Position numbers and translations under genes: made by a program. This document shows, in pieces, positions 52,020 to 61,590 of a DNA stretch of 64,000 nucleotides; the first letter of the stretch is position 1, and the number at the start of each line of letters is the position of its first letter. The stretch is from Apostichopus japonicus (Eukaryota > Echinodermata > Holothuroidea > Aspidochirotida > Stichopodidae), in the NCBI RefSeq assembly GCF_037975245.1, contig NC_092567.1:26520376-26584375 (forward strand), written 5' to 3'. The notes beneath the pieces are model-generated. The model saw only the letters and a list, made by a program, of their open reading frames with translations, was not told the DNA's origin and made no database searches.

Positions 52020-52027
52020 GTTTCAAC
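52020..52027. repeat. hAT target-site duplication, right
   Basis: GTTTCAAC, identical to 50280-50287. Confidence 0.93.
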
Positions 52028-53214
52028 AAAGAGCGTTAGAGCCCATTGCGTGTTGGTCATAACCTATGTTCTAGTTACCATTATATATTTGTAAGTAGTT
52101 GTAGTTTTAAATATGTTCATTGTTCACCAGACTGTAAGCCAAGTGAATTGCAAAAGTAATACAATGGGTAACCAGAACTCAGTTACATTTTTTGTTCAAT
52201 ATCAAGGTTCGATCACTGACGAGCACACCAATAGGTCGACTCCATACTTAGGAAAACGTTAAAACATCCTCAGTCAATTTATTAAAATGATCAATCGAGA
52301 GTTTTGCTGTTTAAATTAAACTATTGTAAAAGAGATCTCAATAAACGTTTTGCTCCATTCATTCTGTGGGCAAATAATTTACCACCCAACGCTGGGGACT
52401 TAACAGAACGTAAAATTTCAAAAATTTAAAGTTTCACAAATTTAATCGCTCAAAGTGATAAACTGGTCAAGACTGAAATGGATTTTTTTTAAAGTACAGA
52501 CTTAACCCGAATAGTACAGCAGTCTTTAACCATGAGTTATATTTGATATTGAACGAAATTTATTCTTGCTTTTTTTCTTACTTTTAGGGGTGGGGCGGGG
52601 GTGTCTGGTGCCGTATGTGGGGCTGGGTTTTTCTCTAGTGTATGTTATATAGTTCCACCAGCTTATCCAAGTTGAATAAATGATTTTACTTAAGATCATG
52701 AAGACGTCTGTGTAATCCACTTGGATGTTGTATACTGATATTGCTTGGCTAATAATAAAAGATGCCTTACAATTGATTTAACTCCAGGTACATTGTGTAA
52801 ACTGTGTTATGACCAACGAACCAAGAAGGGGAAAAAACACTTAAACGCATCATAAAAATGATGGCGCTAGTTTAAAACTGAACACTAATTGTATAGAAAA
52901 TACTATTATGACCTTTACAAGCATCCGTTCATTTAATTGCACGAGAAAAGGACATCACCAAGCTACATATTTAGTGGGGATGGATGGTGAAATTTTTGTA
53001 TGATGGTCCCAAAAGGGGGGGGGGGTTAGACCCATTTGCCGTTGGTCGCCTTTCAAGCTTCTGGTCAATTTGGGGGAGACATGGACACGGGATCCTAGGC
53101 CACAAAAGGTGCCACACCACCAGCGGTGTGTTATGAACTCCAGTGAGCCTAGAAATCTAGTAGGGTTTACACAACCGGCAGAATGAGTCGTTCATCTACC
53201 TCCATTAACACCTG
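52028..53214. other. Non-coding stretch with repeat fragments
   Basis: No gene seen. A G-run (about 11 G) lies at 53017-53028. A GC-richer segment at 53040-53175 (GGTGCCACACCACC, CCAGCGGTGTG) reads like a repeat fragment. Confidence 0.4.
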
Positions 53215-53402
53215 TCGCCACGTTAGCTAGTGAAACATATGTTTGAATTAATGTATAAGGACTTCACAAAGGAGTATGCGATGGGAGACACGAGTATTGC
53301 ATAAACTAAATATAGATGGATTCGATCCCGGAGCTGCAGGTTAACAGTCACTGAGCAACCTGAAAGTGCATAGACAAATCCAGTATACGGACTCGTATGA
53401 CT
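53215..53402 (-). mobile_element. tRNA-derived SINE-like element
   Basis: On the - strand GGTTGCTCAGTGAC (A-box-like) is followed about 25 bp later by GGGATCGAATCC (B-box-like, + strand 53318-53329) in tRNA-like order, then an AT-rich body. The 60-codon - frame across it is not a gene. Confidence 0.55.
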
Positions 53403-54738
53403 CATTTTGAGTTTAAATAATCGAATGCTTGAGATAAAATATTATTGCTGTAACAAACTATCCACATCACAATAATAGAGGATATAGTGAATTTTTAGGA
53501 TACAGTATTTGTTTATTTGAGAAAGAAACCAAAAGCTTGAAAGAAAGTCAAAATTTGAATAAAATAAGGCGTTTAATTTCACAGGTTTCAAACTTCGACA
53601 AATCTTCAGCTCAGCCCCCCTTCCCTTCCTTTGCCTCTTATTATGTTACCAAAATAAATAAGTCCATATAAGTTTATGGAAACTACATATTCAGAGGTGT
53701 TTTCACTTTTTAATGTGTTTATTTTAACGGTTGATTAAAGCCACATGCGGAGGTTATACTATCAGAAATACGAATCGATGCGACTCAATTCCGAATCAGT
53801 GCCTGAACTTTCCTGATGACTTTCCTGATGAGAAGTCAAATTATAAATGATTCAAGAAAATACAACACGAACAAATTATCTTCGAACAGGACAACAAAGT
53901 TTCTTTTAAAATGTAATTCTTGACTTATAACACAGTCCTCCTAGTATTCATCATAAAACATGTGCAAAAGTTATGTTTTATGAAATATAAGTAGAATTAA
54001 AGTAAATGGTGTTACCAAAAGCAAAAAGATATGAATGATAGCTAGAAATTGTGCTTAAATTGATCTTTACCGCCTACCCCTCTAATACTATATCTAAATG
54101 ATTAAAAAGCGTTATTAAAACTTCACAAAATGTGTGGAAACCATTTTCCTCTGAGTAAATTCATGTCATATGGTTAATTCTGGTTATTAATTAAGTACAT
54201 GGAGACAAGTACAACACATTGCAAAACAAAGAAAGATAGACAAGACTAAAGAAATAAACAACTGAAACTAGTTTTCAAAACTATAACCCGCCCCCCCCCC
54301 CCACACACACACAGACACACACCTACAAAACTCTGTTCTCAATCAAATGTAACACATGAATGTGCTCACATTATCTCAAAGTACAAGAACAAATAAAGAA
54401 TATGGAGACGATTGAATTTTAGACATGATGAATATGCATTTAGGGAGTGACTAACTCAATCCCGGTTTTGGACACACCCACGAGGCATTTCGTAATGATT
54501 TAGTTGTGTTGAAGACTAAGGAAATGAACTCGAGTCTTCACGGAACTGTTTCGTGTTTTAAATGTTGTCACTAAAAATAGGTCTTCCACTTTCGTGTACA
54601 ATAGTATCAAGCTAATTAATTCATAAAAACAATTACAAATAATTTAAATGTCAAATGCCGACTGCGAGCGTTGCCGATTAACAGAGTATGTTGCGTTTTA
54701 CATACTTTTGGATAATCTATGCAATGGAGAAAAATGAA
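53403..54738. other. Non-coding stretch downstream of the membrane-protein gene
   Basis: No exon recognised. It has a C-run and (CA)n at 54289-54320. Confidence 0.4.
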
Positions 54739-54744
54739 TTTATT
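54739..54744 (-). promoter_or_regulatory. Possible polyadenylation signal
   Basis: AATAAA on the - strand, about 120 bases beyond the stop codon of the membrane-protein gene. Confidence 0.45.
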
Positions 54745-54862
54745 TTAATGTAAATAACTAATAAACAAGATGGAGAAAAATTAGTAATATTTGTCACTAC
54801 ATCTATTAATAATAATAGTCACCGACGATATTTGCAAGAGTGATGACAACCTAACATTTCAC

Positions 54863-55078
54863 TTAGTTGAAAAAGCTGTCATCAAAAGGATTGTTGTCAA
54901 CATCATTAAAGTTAACATTAAAATTATCATTGACGTTATCGACGACTGCTTTAGCGACCACCAACCACCAAATAATAAAAATGACAACAATGATCACCAA
55001 AGCCACGTAAGAGAGCGCTGTGGCAATGAAAGACACTCGTGTCAAAGATCTAGCCGAGTCACTGTTGTCGTTAAGTGC
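54863..55078 (-). CDS. Terminal exon of the two-helix membrane protein
   Basis: The acceptor is TTTCTCTCTCTCTTTC...CCAACAG on the - strand. The 216-bp exon starts in phase 0 with ALNDNSDSARS, carries the second hydrophobic helix and the Asn/Asp tail, and ends with TAA at 54863-54865. The 120-codon + strand frame at 54791 is its shadow. Confidence 0.85.
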   Translation of the reverse strand, partial: ALNDNSDSARSLTRVSFIATALSYVALVIIVVIFIIWWLVVAKAVVDNVNDNFNVNFNDVDNNPFDDSFFN

Positions 55079-57826
55079 CTGTTGGGAAGAAAGAGAGAGA
55101 GAAACAAAATAAGGAAAATAATAACAATTATAGATATTTTTCGACTATGTTGAACACTTTTAACATTCGTATTCTCCTGCATGGAATAATTCAGTACTTC
55201 ATATATGTATTTATAACCATTTTTAACGTTTCTATGTAGTTTAGAATGTTAACCTGATGAGTATGTCGATGACTGCTGGATGGAAATAAGACGAATATTA
55301 TCGTTTGTTGAAAGTCCCAAAGGGACCCAAACCCAACCGTGGTGACAATCATAACTGTCGTGGTCGACCACCCCCCCCCCTCCCGCCCCTTCTCACCTTT
55401 CCCCATATTCCACAGCCAGAAGACACACATCCAACCAACATGATTGGTTTATGTGGTAAAGATAAATACCATTTACTACTTTTCCCAAACAGCTGTTGAA
55501 ATCTGATCCCACTTTGAATGATATCACTGATTTAATGTTTCGTCACACACAAGGCTTATGTCATGTTCAAGTCTAAATATGACATCATTATCAAGTAACA
55601 TGTGTTGCAACGTTTTATGTTCTTCATTATGTAAATGTTTTATTATATGGAGATGAGCTACACAGACGCTGAACCTAACATATTAAACCTCTTAACTTGA
55701 CCTAATGATGCCATTTGTTGCTTCATTTGTCAAAGCTGTTAAAACTTTCTACCTTGACAATATTAAAAGAAAAGAAAGTTTCACATCGTAGATGTACAGC
55801 GACATCACCAATGCCCCAAAAGACAACTGTCAGATACGATTTAAACTTGTCTGCGATATCGCCAACGCAAACAAGAGTTATCGTAGCTGTTGGGGTGGGG
55901 TGGGGGGGAGGGAAGATTGGTTCTTCAACAATGTAGTTCTCTACCATATAAGACAAAGTTGATGGTTGCATGGTTTGCGTCCCTTTAAATGTGAATGTTA
56001 CCGATGCAGTGGTGACATAAACTGCACTTATGTGACAATGATCTCGTGTTGTTTTGATTTTTATATAATAACTGTATGATGTTGTTTAGACCAATAATTA
56101 ACATTTGATATGATTGATTAAAATTGGAGATTTCCTACCGGTTTATAATTAAAGAAGAACAAATTATTAATAACAATCCAAAATAAAGTGAAAATAATTT
56201 ATGTTAATATCCTTACCACGATGGCACAGATGCACGATGGGATAGTACAAAGAAAAGACCCGGGGAAGCAAAGCAGTGTGATGATAGAGAAGACGAGCGC
56301 CCCTATAGCTGCGCCAGAGTTTTGTGGAGGAGCAGGACTTTGTACGACGACCACGTGGGGGTTAGGTTGGTAACCCTATGGTAAACAAAAAGGAAAGTAA
56401 TAAACAAACAATAGGAATGGCATTTTTGCTTTTATTGACCGAGAATTATACAAATCTGAATGCCTCGAAAATTGTAACATGCATATACCGTAAATCTTCG
56501 TATTCTGCTAAAACATTAGTTCGCCTTTCAGATTATTCCCGCATATACGCAATATGAGCGTGGCAGTAAAGTCTAAATGTTCCTTTATGTGTGAGAGTTA
56601 CTGACAATGAAGTGACCTTCTATAGTGGTAGTTTAGTCCTAAGTTATCTCATGATAACCATTTATGTTTAGAACACTAAGCTCGTGTTGAATGTTTGTTT
56701 GGTGATGTTTACTGCTAACAATCGACAGCAAAAAACCGACATTTTATAACAAGTAAAATCATGAAGCATGACATGGTACATTTTGGGAATTTTCACGCCG
56801 GACCTAGTTGTAATGCGATATTTCTAATTGTATAAATTGAATTCAGATACAATACAGAAGTTATACAATTCAATAGCTTGGTTTTTGCAGCAAGTATGGT
56901 GGTGTGCGGCTATCTTTGTCGCATTTATTCGAGAACTGTGTTAAACATATGCCGTGTTTGTTAGTCAAATTAAAAACACTTTCTCAATTGCAATTTTAAC
57001 CTATAAAGACTTTGCGCAAACGTCCAATATTTCCACAGTGAAACAAAGAAACATCATTTTTATAATTTGAGACACTTTTGTGGAAAATTCCACCCATTTA
57101 CCTGGATTACACAGTAACTTCAACGCATGCGCGACATTAGGAACGTTTTCCCTTGCTTCAAGAAGATTGACAACCAACCTTTACAAGCATTATTCCTTCT
57201 GTTTCCTACGGAATCTGATTGAACAATTGATGACATCACATAGCTTAGTAATATAAATAAACCACTGAGTTAAATCAGCGAGATCGTCATCACCGCTAGT
57301 TTTTTAAAGATAATTAAAAGCTCTTACTATCGAGAATTAATGGTATATCATCATACATTATGTACATTGGTGACGTAAGAGACAACAAACAGAAAAGCAG
57401 TCACACAGACAGAGAGACAAACAACGCGGACAGGAGAAATGACTGACGCAAAGAGACAGACAGATTGGCAAACAGACGAACTTTCAGAAAATTGGAAAAA
57501 TACAATGAAATCAGTTCTTATCATACTATAAGAGCTTAGAAAAGGTTACAACATAAAGAAGGTCTTTAGCACGATATTAATAGGCAAACTGACACACACA
57601 CACACACAAAACAGTTTCACAAGAGCTGAGAGACAAAAAGGTTAACTGAAAAACAAGGAAAAAGAAATGATCAAGGAGATTAAAGGTCATTTACAAAATA
57701 TAACTAAATCCTATGAAATTGTGGTGAGTACATTTTACATATTTAGTTTTATTAAGTAGTAAATGTCAATTCTCACCTGGTTTGGTTGAGTGGTCTGAAC
57801 GTACTGTTGTTGTGGTGGTTGTTTTG
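54863..57826 (-). CDS. Small two-helix membrane protein, dispanin/CD225-like layout (5' end missing)
   Basis: Three exons on the - strand join in frame to give 140 visible residues. Residues 1-16 are Pro/Gln-rich (KQPPQQQYV). Residues 17-36 continue with PNPHVVVVQSPAPPQN. A hydrophobic segment spans about 37-69, with cysteines in LLCFPGSFLC and SCIC. A polar loop follows (about 70-83, NDNSDSARSLTR), then a second hydrophobic segment at about 84-110 ending IIWWLVV, and an acidic Asn/Asp-rich tail ending DDSFFN. All three acceptors and both internal donors are strong and phases agree. A Pro-rich N-terminus, a Cys-containing first helix, a polar SAR-type loop and a second helix is the plan of the dispanin/CD225 superfamily (IFITM, PRRT and synapse-differentiation proteins), but the family's conserved motif is not clearly present, so this is inference from layout. 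It is probably an integral membrane protein. The start codon lies in an upstream exon not found; that exon must end with two bases of a codon. Confidence 0.8.
56217..56375 (-). CDS. Middle exon of the two-helix membrane protein
   Basis: A 159-bp exon, phase 0 at both ends. Acceptor TTTTTGTTTACCATAG, donor GTG|GTAAGG. It encodes GYQPNPHVVVVQ and the first hydrophobic, Cys-containing segment. The + strand frame at 56188 is its shadow. Confidence 0.85.
57592..57608. repeat. (CA)n microsatellite
   Basis: About eight CA units in the intron between the first two visible exons of the - strand gene. Upstream, 57395-57480 is rich in ACAGACAGAG words. Confidence 0.9.
57777..57826 (-). CDS. Pro/Gln-rich exon of the two-helix membrane protein
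   Basis: A 50-bp exon. Acceptor TTCTATTTTGTCAG, donor CAG|GTGAGA. One base completes a split codon, followed by 16 residues ending in phase 0, matching the next exon. The other two frames would not join to the middle exon. Confidence 0.75.
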
Positions 57827-57929
57827 CTGACAAAATAGAAATAAACATCAAATTATGGATTATAAACCAGCCTATAGATTAACGGGATAGAGCGGCTAAG
57901 AGAGTGTTTTGTCATTATTCATGACACCT

Positions 57930-58135
57930 TAAAGGAGTGTTCCAGACATTAAGAAATATTAATATCAAAACAATCACCAGTTTTCGTTTGTCACTGTACC
58001 TCATATATTCGGCCATAACTACAAATAATCCTAATGTATTAAAGTTCAACTGAATGCTGTCTCCCTGATGTTGCAGGTTGCAGGATGTATGGGGGCGTTT
58101 GAACTGAGGGGGGCTGCAACGTATCATTTAGTTTG
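57930..58135 (-). repeat. Interspersed repeat-like segment
   Basis: An AAGGAGTGTTCCAGACATT start, a GC-richer end (GGGGGCGTTTGAACTGAGGG) and a 70-codon frame without splice signals suggest a repeat rather than a missing exon of the - strand gene. Confidence 0.35.
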
Positions 58136-58429
58136 AAACAAACGGTGTCTATAGATCTAACTTTAAAAGACATTCTTATGTACGGCCCAAATAGCGAGTA
58201 ATTTTAAAACATTATGTCGAGGCCTGAGAAGAAGCCTGTTGTCTTTGGTAGAGGTCAATCTGTATGCTGAATACAAGAAAAGTGTCCATCTCGGTTATCA
58301 GATGCCAATGTGAAAATTGTTTGTCATATCTCAATGCTTTTTACTTGACTTCTTTGAAGTATGTTGTTCTAGCTATATGCTACAGCCTAGTGTGTCACAT
58401 TAATATTATATTATTAATGTGTAAAAGTA

Positions 58430-58480
58430 AGTCGGCCTGATGTTTCGATCCTACCAGGATCTTTTACTGAGGCTAAATGA
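58430..58480. repeat. Retroelement-end-like motif
   Basis: AAGTCGGCCTGATGTTTCGA then GATCCTACCAGGATC, an imperfect palindrome. A motif of this form is common at the ends of invertebrate retroelements (from memory). No frame is attached. Confidence 0.35.
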
Positions 58481-58554
58481 CAATTAATAGTGACGAAGGG
58501 ACAAATACACGCACAAAATACAGACAGGTTAATGAGCAGGTTGAACACAAAGAT

Positions 58555-58735
58555 ATAGATGTCAGAGGATTAGTGGACAAGGGATGGAGAGAAGAAAGAA
58601 ACCAAGAGGGGAAGAGGAGAGATAGGAGATAAACTGTAGAAGGACAAAGACAAAAAGGTGTGGAGAAAAAAGGGGTAAAAGATAGCTACGAGAAGAGGAG
58701 TGACAGGGGGGGGACAAGGGGTGACGGGTGGGTAT
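58555..58735. repeat. Purine-rich tract
   Basis: About 180 bp of mostly A/G on the + strand (GAGAGAAGAAAG, GGGGAAGAGGAG and similar words), ending in a G-run at 58706-58714. Confidence 0.85.
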
Positions 58736-58959
58736 CATAAATGTAGCATCATCAAAACCACACTGCAGTTTTGCTGTCTGGTTTTCAACAGAACGTTTTA
58801 ATTATATATTTGAGTGGAGCTCCTTGGAGCTAGGCTTCCTAGACCTACCAAAACTCAAAAGTGTTCAATCACTGTATAACACTGTAAAAAAATTACTGTA
58901 TAATTTACAGTAGTTCCGTAGTATAAAATACAATTGTCAACAGGTAATTTCAAAAACAG

Positions 58960-59201
58960 CCGGTGTACTGTACTCATATCAACTTTACGCGTACGACGTA
59001 CGTATACGTCATAGTATATACTGCACCGCCGCTCCCTGGCTGCTATACATAACGTGCAGGCGGGACATGCATGCTATTATATACACTCTGGTTGACCATA
59101 CGTATTCTCTGTACGGGACCCCGTCGCATGTGTACTCGTACTCACACGTCGTGTCGACCGAATTCCGTTCACAGTATCAGACTAGCTAGCCGTTATTTAA
59201 G
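58960..59201. promoter_or_regulatory. CpG-richer possible promoter with + strand donor
   Basis: In otherwise CpG-poor DNA this segment has many CG pairs (ACGCGTACGACGTACG, GGGACCCCGTCGCATG, CACACGTCGTGTCGACCG). It ends with AAG|GTAAGG at 59201/59202, which would suit an untranslated first exon of the + strand gene. On the - strand, GTGAGT at about 59141-59146 would likewise suit a first exon of the - strand gene. This is inference from composition and splice signals only. Confidence 0.35.
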
Positions 59202-59306
59202 GTAAGGAATGAGTTCAAATCTTTTATGAAATTGTAAACACATCACTGATTTTTTTCCGTATCGTACATATTTGGTGCAACAATTCACTGGCTAAATAGT
59301 AGCACT

Positions 59307-59377
59307 AGGCTAGGTCTATATAGCCTAGGCTACACACTGCATGACGCTGTTATCGGGGCAAACTTAAGCCTAGGCTT
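59307..59377. repeat. Cluster of CCTAGG palindromes
   Basis: GCCTAGGC at 59323-59330 and the 12-bp perfect palindrome AAGCCTAGGCTT at 59366-59377, with related AGGCTAGG words nearby. Confidence 0.8.
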
Positions 59378-59859
59378 TTCTGCTCTGTTAATTGACTGTT
59401 TATACAGGTGAATTAGTGTGTTAGGCTATTCGTAGTAAGTTTTCCCGCCAAGGTGCGGCGTTGGCCTATACTACTAGTACTACTAGTCTATAGTAAATAT
59501 CGCCCTTGCCTTTGGTATAAAGTGAAATTAATTCAAATTCAAACGATATTCTCGGTCTATTATATGAACTATTCGAACTTGAGATTTGGATTGAACTAGC
59601 TAGGCCGAATTCTACTTTGTCATACAGTATGCTTGACAAACTGGTGAGAATAATAGTTAATAGTATTAACAAATCGTAGGTTATTTCTAAGTTTCTTTAA
59701 TATGCTAACATAGTAGAACTAAAGGAATAGTAGTACTAGTTTATCCATCACTAGCCTCTATCAGATCACTTGCAAACATCAATAAAATGATCAACCCATG
59801 TTAATTATCTTATTTAGGCTAGTTACAAAGGCTCAGGTGGTGAAATTTGAGAAAATAAT

Positions 59860-60200
59860 TACAATAGGGCAGCGCGTGCTGACGTCACTTTTCAGCATTC
59901 ACCGGATTTCTGCCGGTGAGCACACACATACCTACAGCGAGATAGCGTACAAATAATGGCTTTCGCTAAGTGAAAAAATGTTTCTTGACGTACTTGCTCC
60001 CTAAATCCCAAACGATAAGTGTTTAGTAGCATATAACTACACAAATATTTGACATTATTTGAAGTTTAAACTTGTAAATAAGAATATTTTAGCTCTGTCG
60101 ATCAAGCTAAGCCACAGTAACTCAGTGTCAGTGAACGTAGACCATTTGTTTTCACCGGCTGATAGTACGGCGGGTTGGGTACAGTTGTCCTGGTAACAGC
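59860..60200 (+). promoter_or_regulatory. Possible promoter with CRE and X-box
   Basis: TGACGTCA (CRE/ATF palindrome) lies at 59880-59887 and GTTGTCCTGGTAAC, close to the RFX X-box dyad (GTTGCC...GGCAAC), at 60184-60197. CpG pairs are frequent. The interval lies just before the possible first coding exon at 60247. The function is inferred from motifs. Confidence 0.35.
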
Positions 60201-60246
60201 ATTTTTCAAAGAAGTCCGACCTGCCCTATAGTATTACTAACTTCAG

Positions 60247-60309
60247 ATGGCAGCAGGTCGTCTGTTTCGCCCCACACGTGAGAAGCGTGCGTTAGCGCCC
60301 GGATATAAA
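60247..60309 (+). CDS. Possible first coding exon of the + strand gene
   Basis: ATGG start context (CTTCAGATGG) and 21 codons beginning MAAGRLFRPTREKRALAP, ending in phase 0 at AAA|GTAAAA. The next supported exon (61521) starts in phase 0, so the join is in frame. The donor is weak. The exon is GC-richer than its flanks and sits just after the CRE/X-box interval. It could equally be chance. Confidence 0.28.
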
Positions 60310-61058
60310 GTAAAATAATTTCGTAATATGTTAACAGGTTCATACAAAAAAAATACTGAACATTTATACAAAATAATGTTACTCATTTTGTTAGGAAATA
60401 ATATCAAAAAATGACAGTTTAGCTAAGGATAAAGATGAATGGAGAAATTTTAGTAACATTTCATGGCACGCTGTGGGAATTTTAGTATCATAACTTGTAC
60501 CGATGAAATCAGTACTGTGAATTTCAGTCATAAAGACATGTCATGAATATGATTTTTTTTCAGAACTGGTTCATAGTTGATGCCAAAAATGTTGAATAAT
60601 CAACTTTTTACCAGTGATTAGGGGGCACTCATAGATGACGTCCCACACAAGGGGGTTGGTAGTTTGAACTGTGTGAACTGCGTGGTGGAGGGGTGGGGAG
60701 GAGGCAAATACAAATTACTAAAGGCATGAGGAGTTAGGGAGGAGTGATAAGTGAGCATTAACTCAGGGTTAATAGCTTGTGAAGTACATGAATGAAAAAG
60801 AAATGTTTTTTTAATCCCTCTTTAGTCTTCTTTACTGTACTCCAATTGTTCAAATTGTATTTGGAATGATCATTTGTACAATGTAGGTAGTGCAGTGTAG
60901 GGCTGTTGGCAATTAACGATAAACTGTTATTCGTTCGTTTTGTAGCAATTACGATAAACAAAAGAACTGTAGCGAATAATCGTTAGTGCCGATAATTTCG
61001 CGATCTCCAATTGTCCATTGAAAAAAATATGTTAGGCCTACGTCTAATTTTACTGTCT

Positions 61059-61215
61059 GCAGTGGCGGCGCTATGGGGGGGGGGGGGGTTGGCGCGGGAG
61101 CACAGCCTCAGATTGCGCGATTCCCCCATTTCGCTGCTAATAATGCGAACCCTAGGTGTTACTATAACCAGTAAAAGTGATATCGCTGAATGCCTAGCCT
61201 GCGCTCTAATATGCA
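61059..61215 (+). mobile_element. Truncated hAT-like end
   Basis: CAGTGGCGGCGCTA followed by a run of about 16 G matches the ends of the elements at 50288 and 50414. No matching right end or target duplication was found. It lies inside AT-rich repeat-like DNA (60895-61300) that includes the palindrome AACGATTAATCGTT. The frames 60983-61220 on both strands derive from it. Confidence 0.5.
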
Positions 61216-61520
61216 AATAGTAGGCTATAGGGGTTTACGAATAATTGACTATTCGGTAATCGCTACGCATTATTCGAACGATTAACGATTAATCGTTTCC
61301 ATACGTAACAATTCCGCTAATGTGAAGATTGCGCAATATAATGGAAAATCCCGCGAATTTAAAGATTTAACTTACGGGACACTAAAGAAAAAATCAAAAT
61401 GATTTAAGGTCACTAAGTCTGTAGGCTGCAGTGTATTTCATCAATATGTTATAAGGTTCGTCAGAATCAAGGCCTCCTGTTTTGATTTACATTTCTCTTT
61501 CATTTAATTGTCTATTTCAG

Positions 61521-61590
61521 CCTACAACTACCAAAGATGATGTAGACAGGCAGAAGGATCTTCCAAACACTCCATTCCTGATTGCTTGTG
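61521..61590 (+). CDS. Exon of the uncharacterised + strand protein
   Basis: 70 bp. Acceptor TAATTGTCTATTTCAG, donor TGTG|GTAAGC. Begins in phase 0 (PTTTKDDVDRQK) and ends with one base that completes a Gly codon with the next exon. Confidence 0.75.

Noticed and set aside
54791-55153. 120-codon + strand frame
   Set aside because: Antisense shadow of the terminal exon of the - strand membrane-protein gene, which has proper splice sites.
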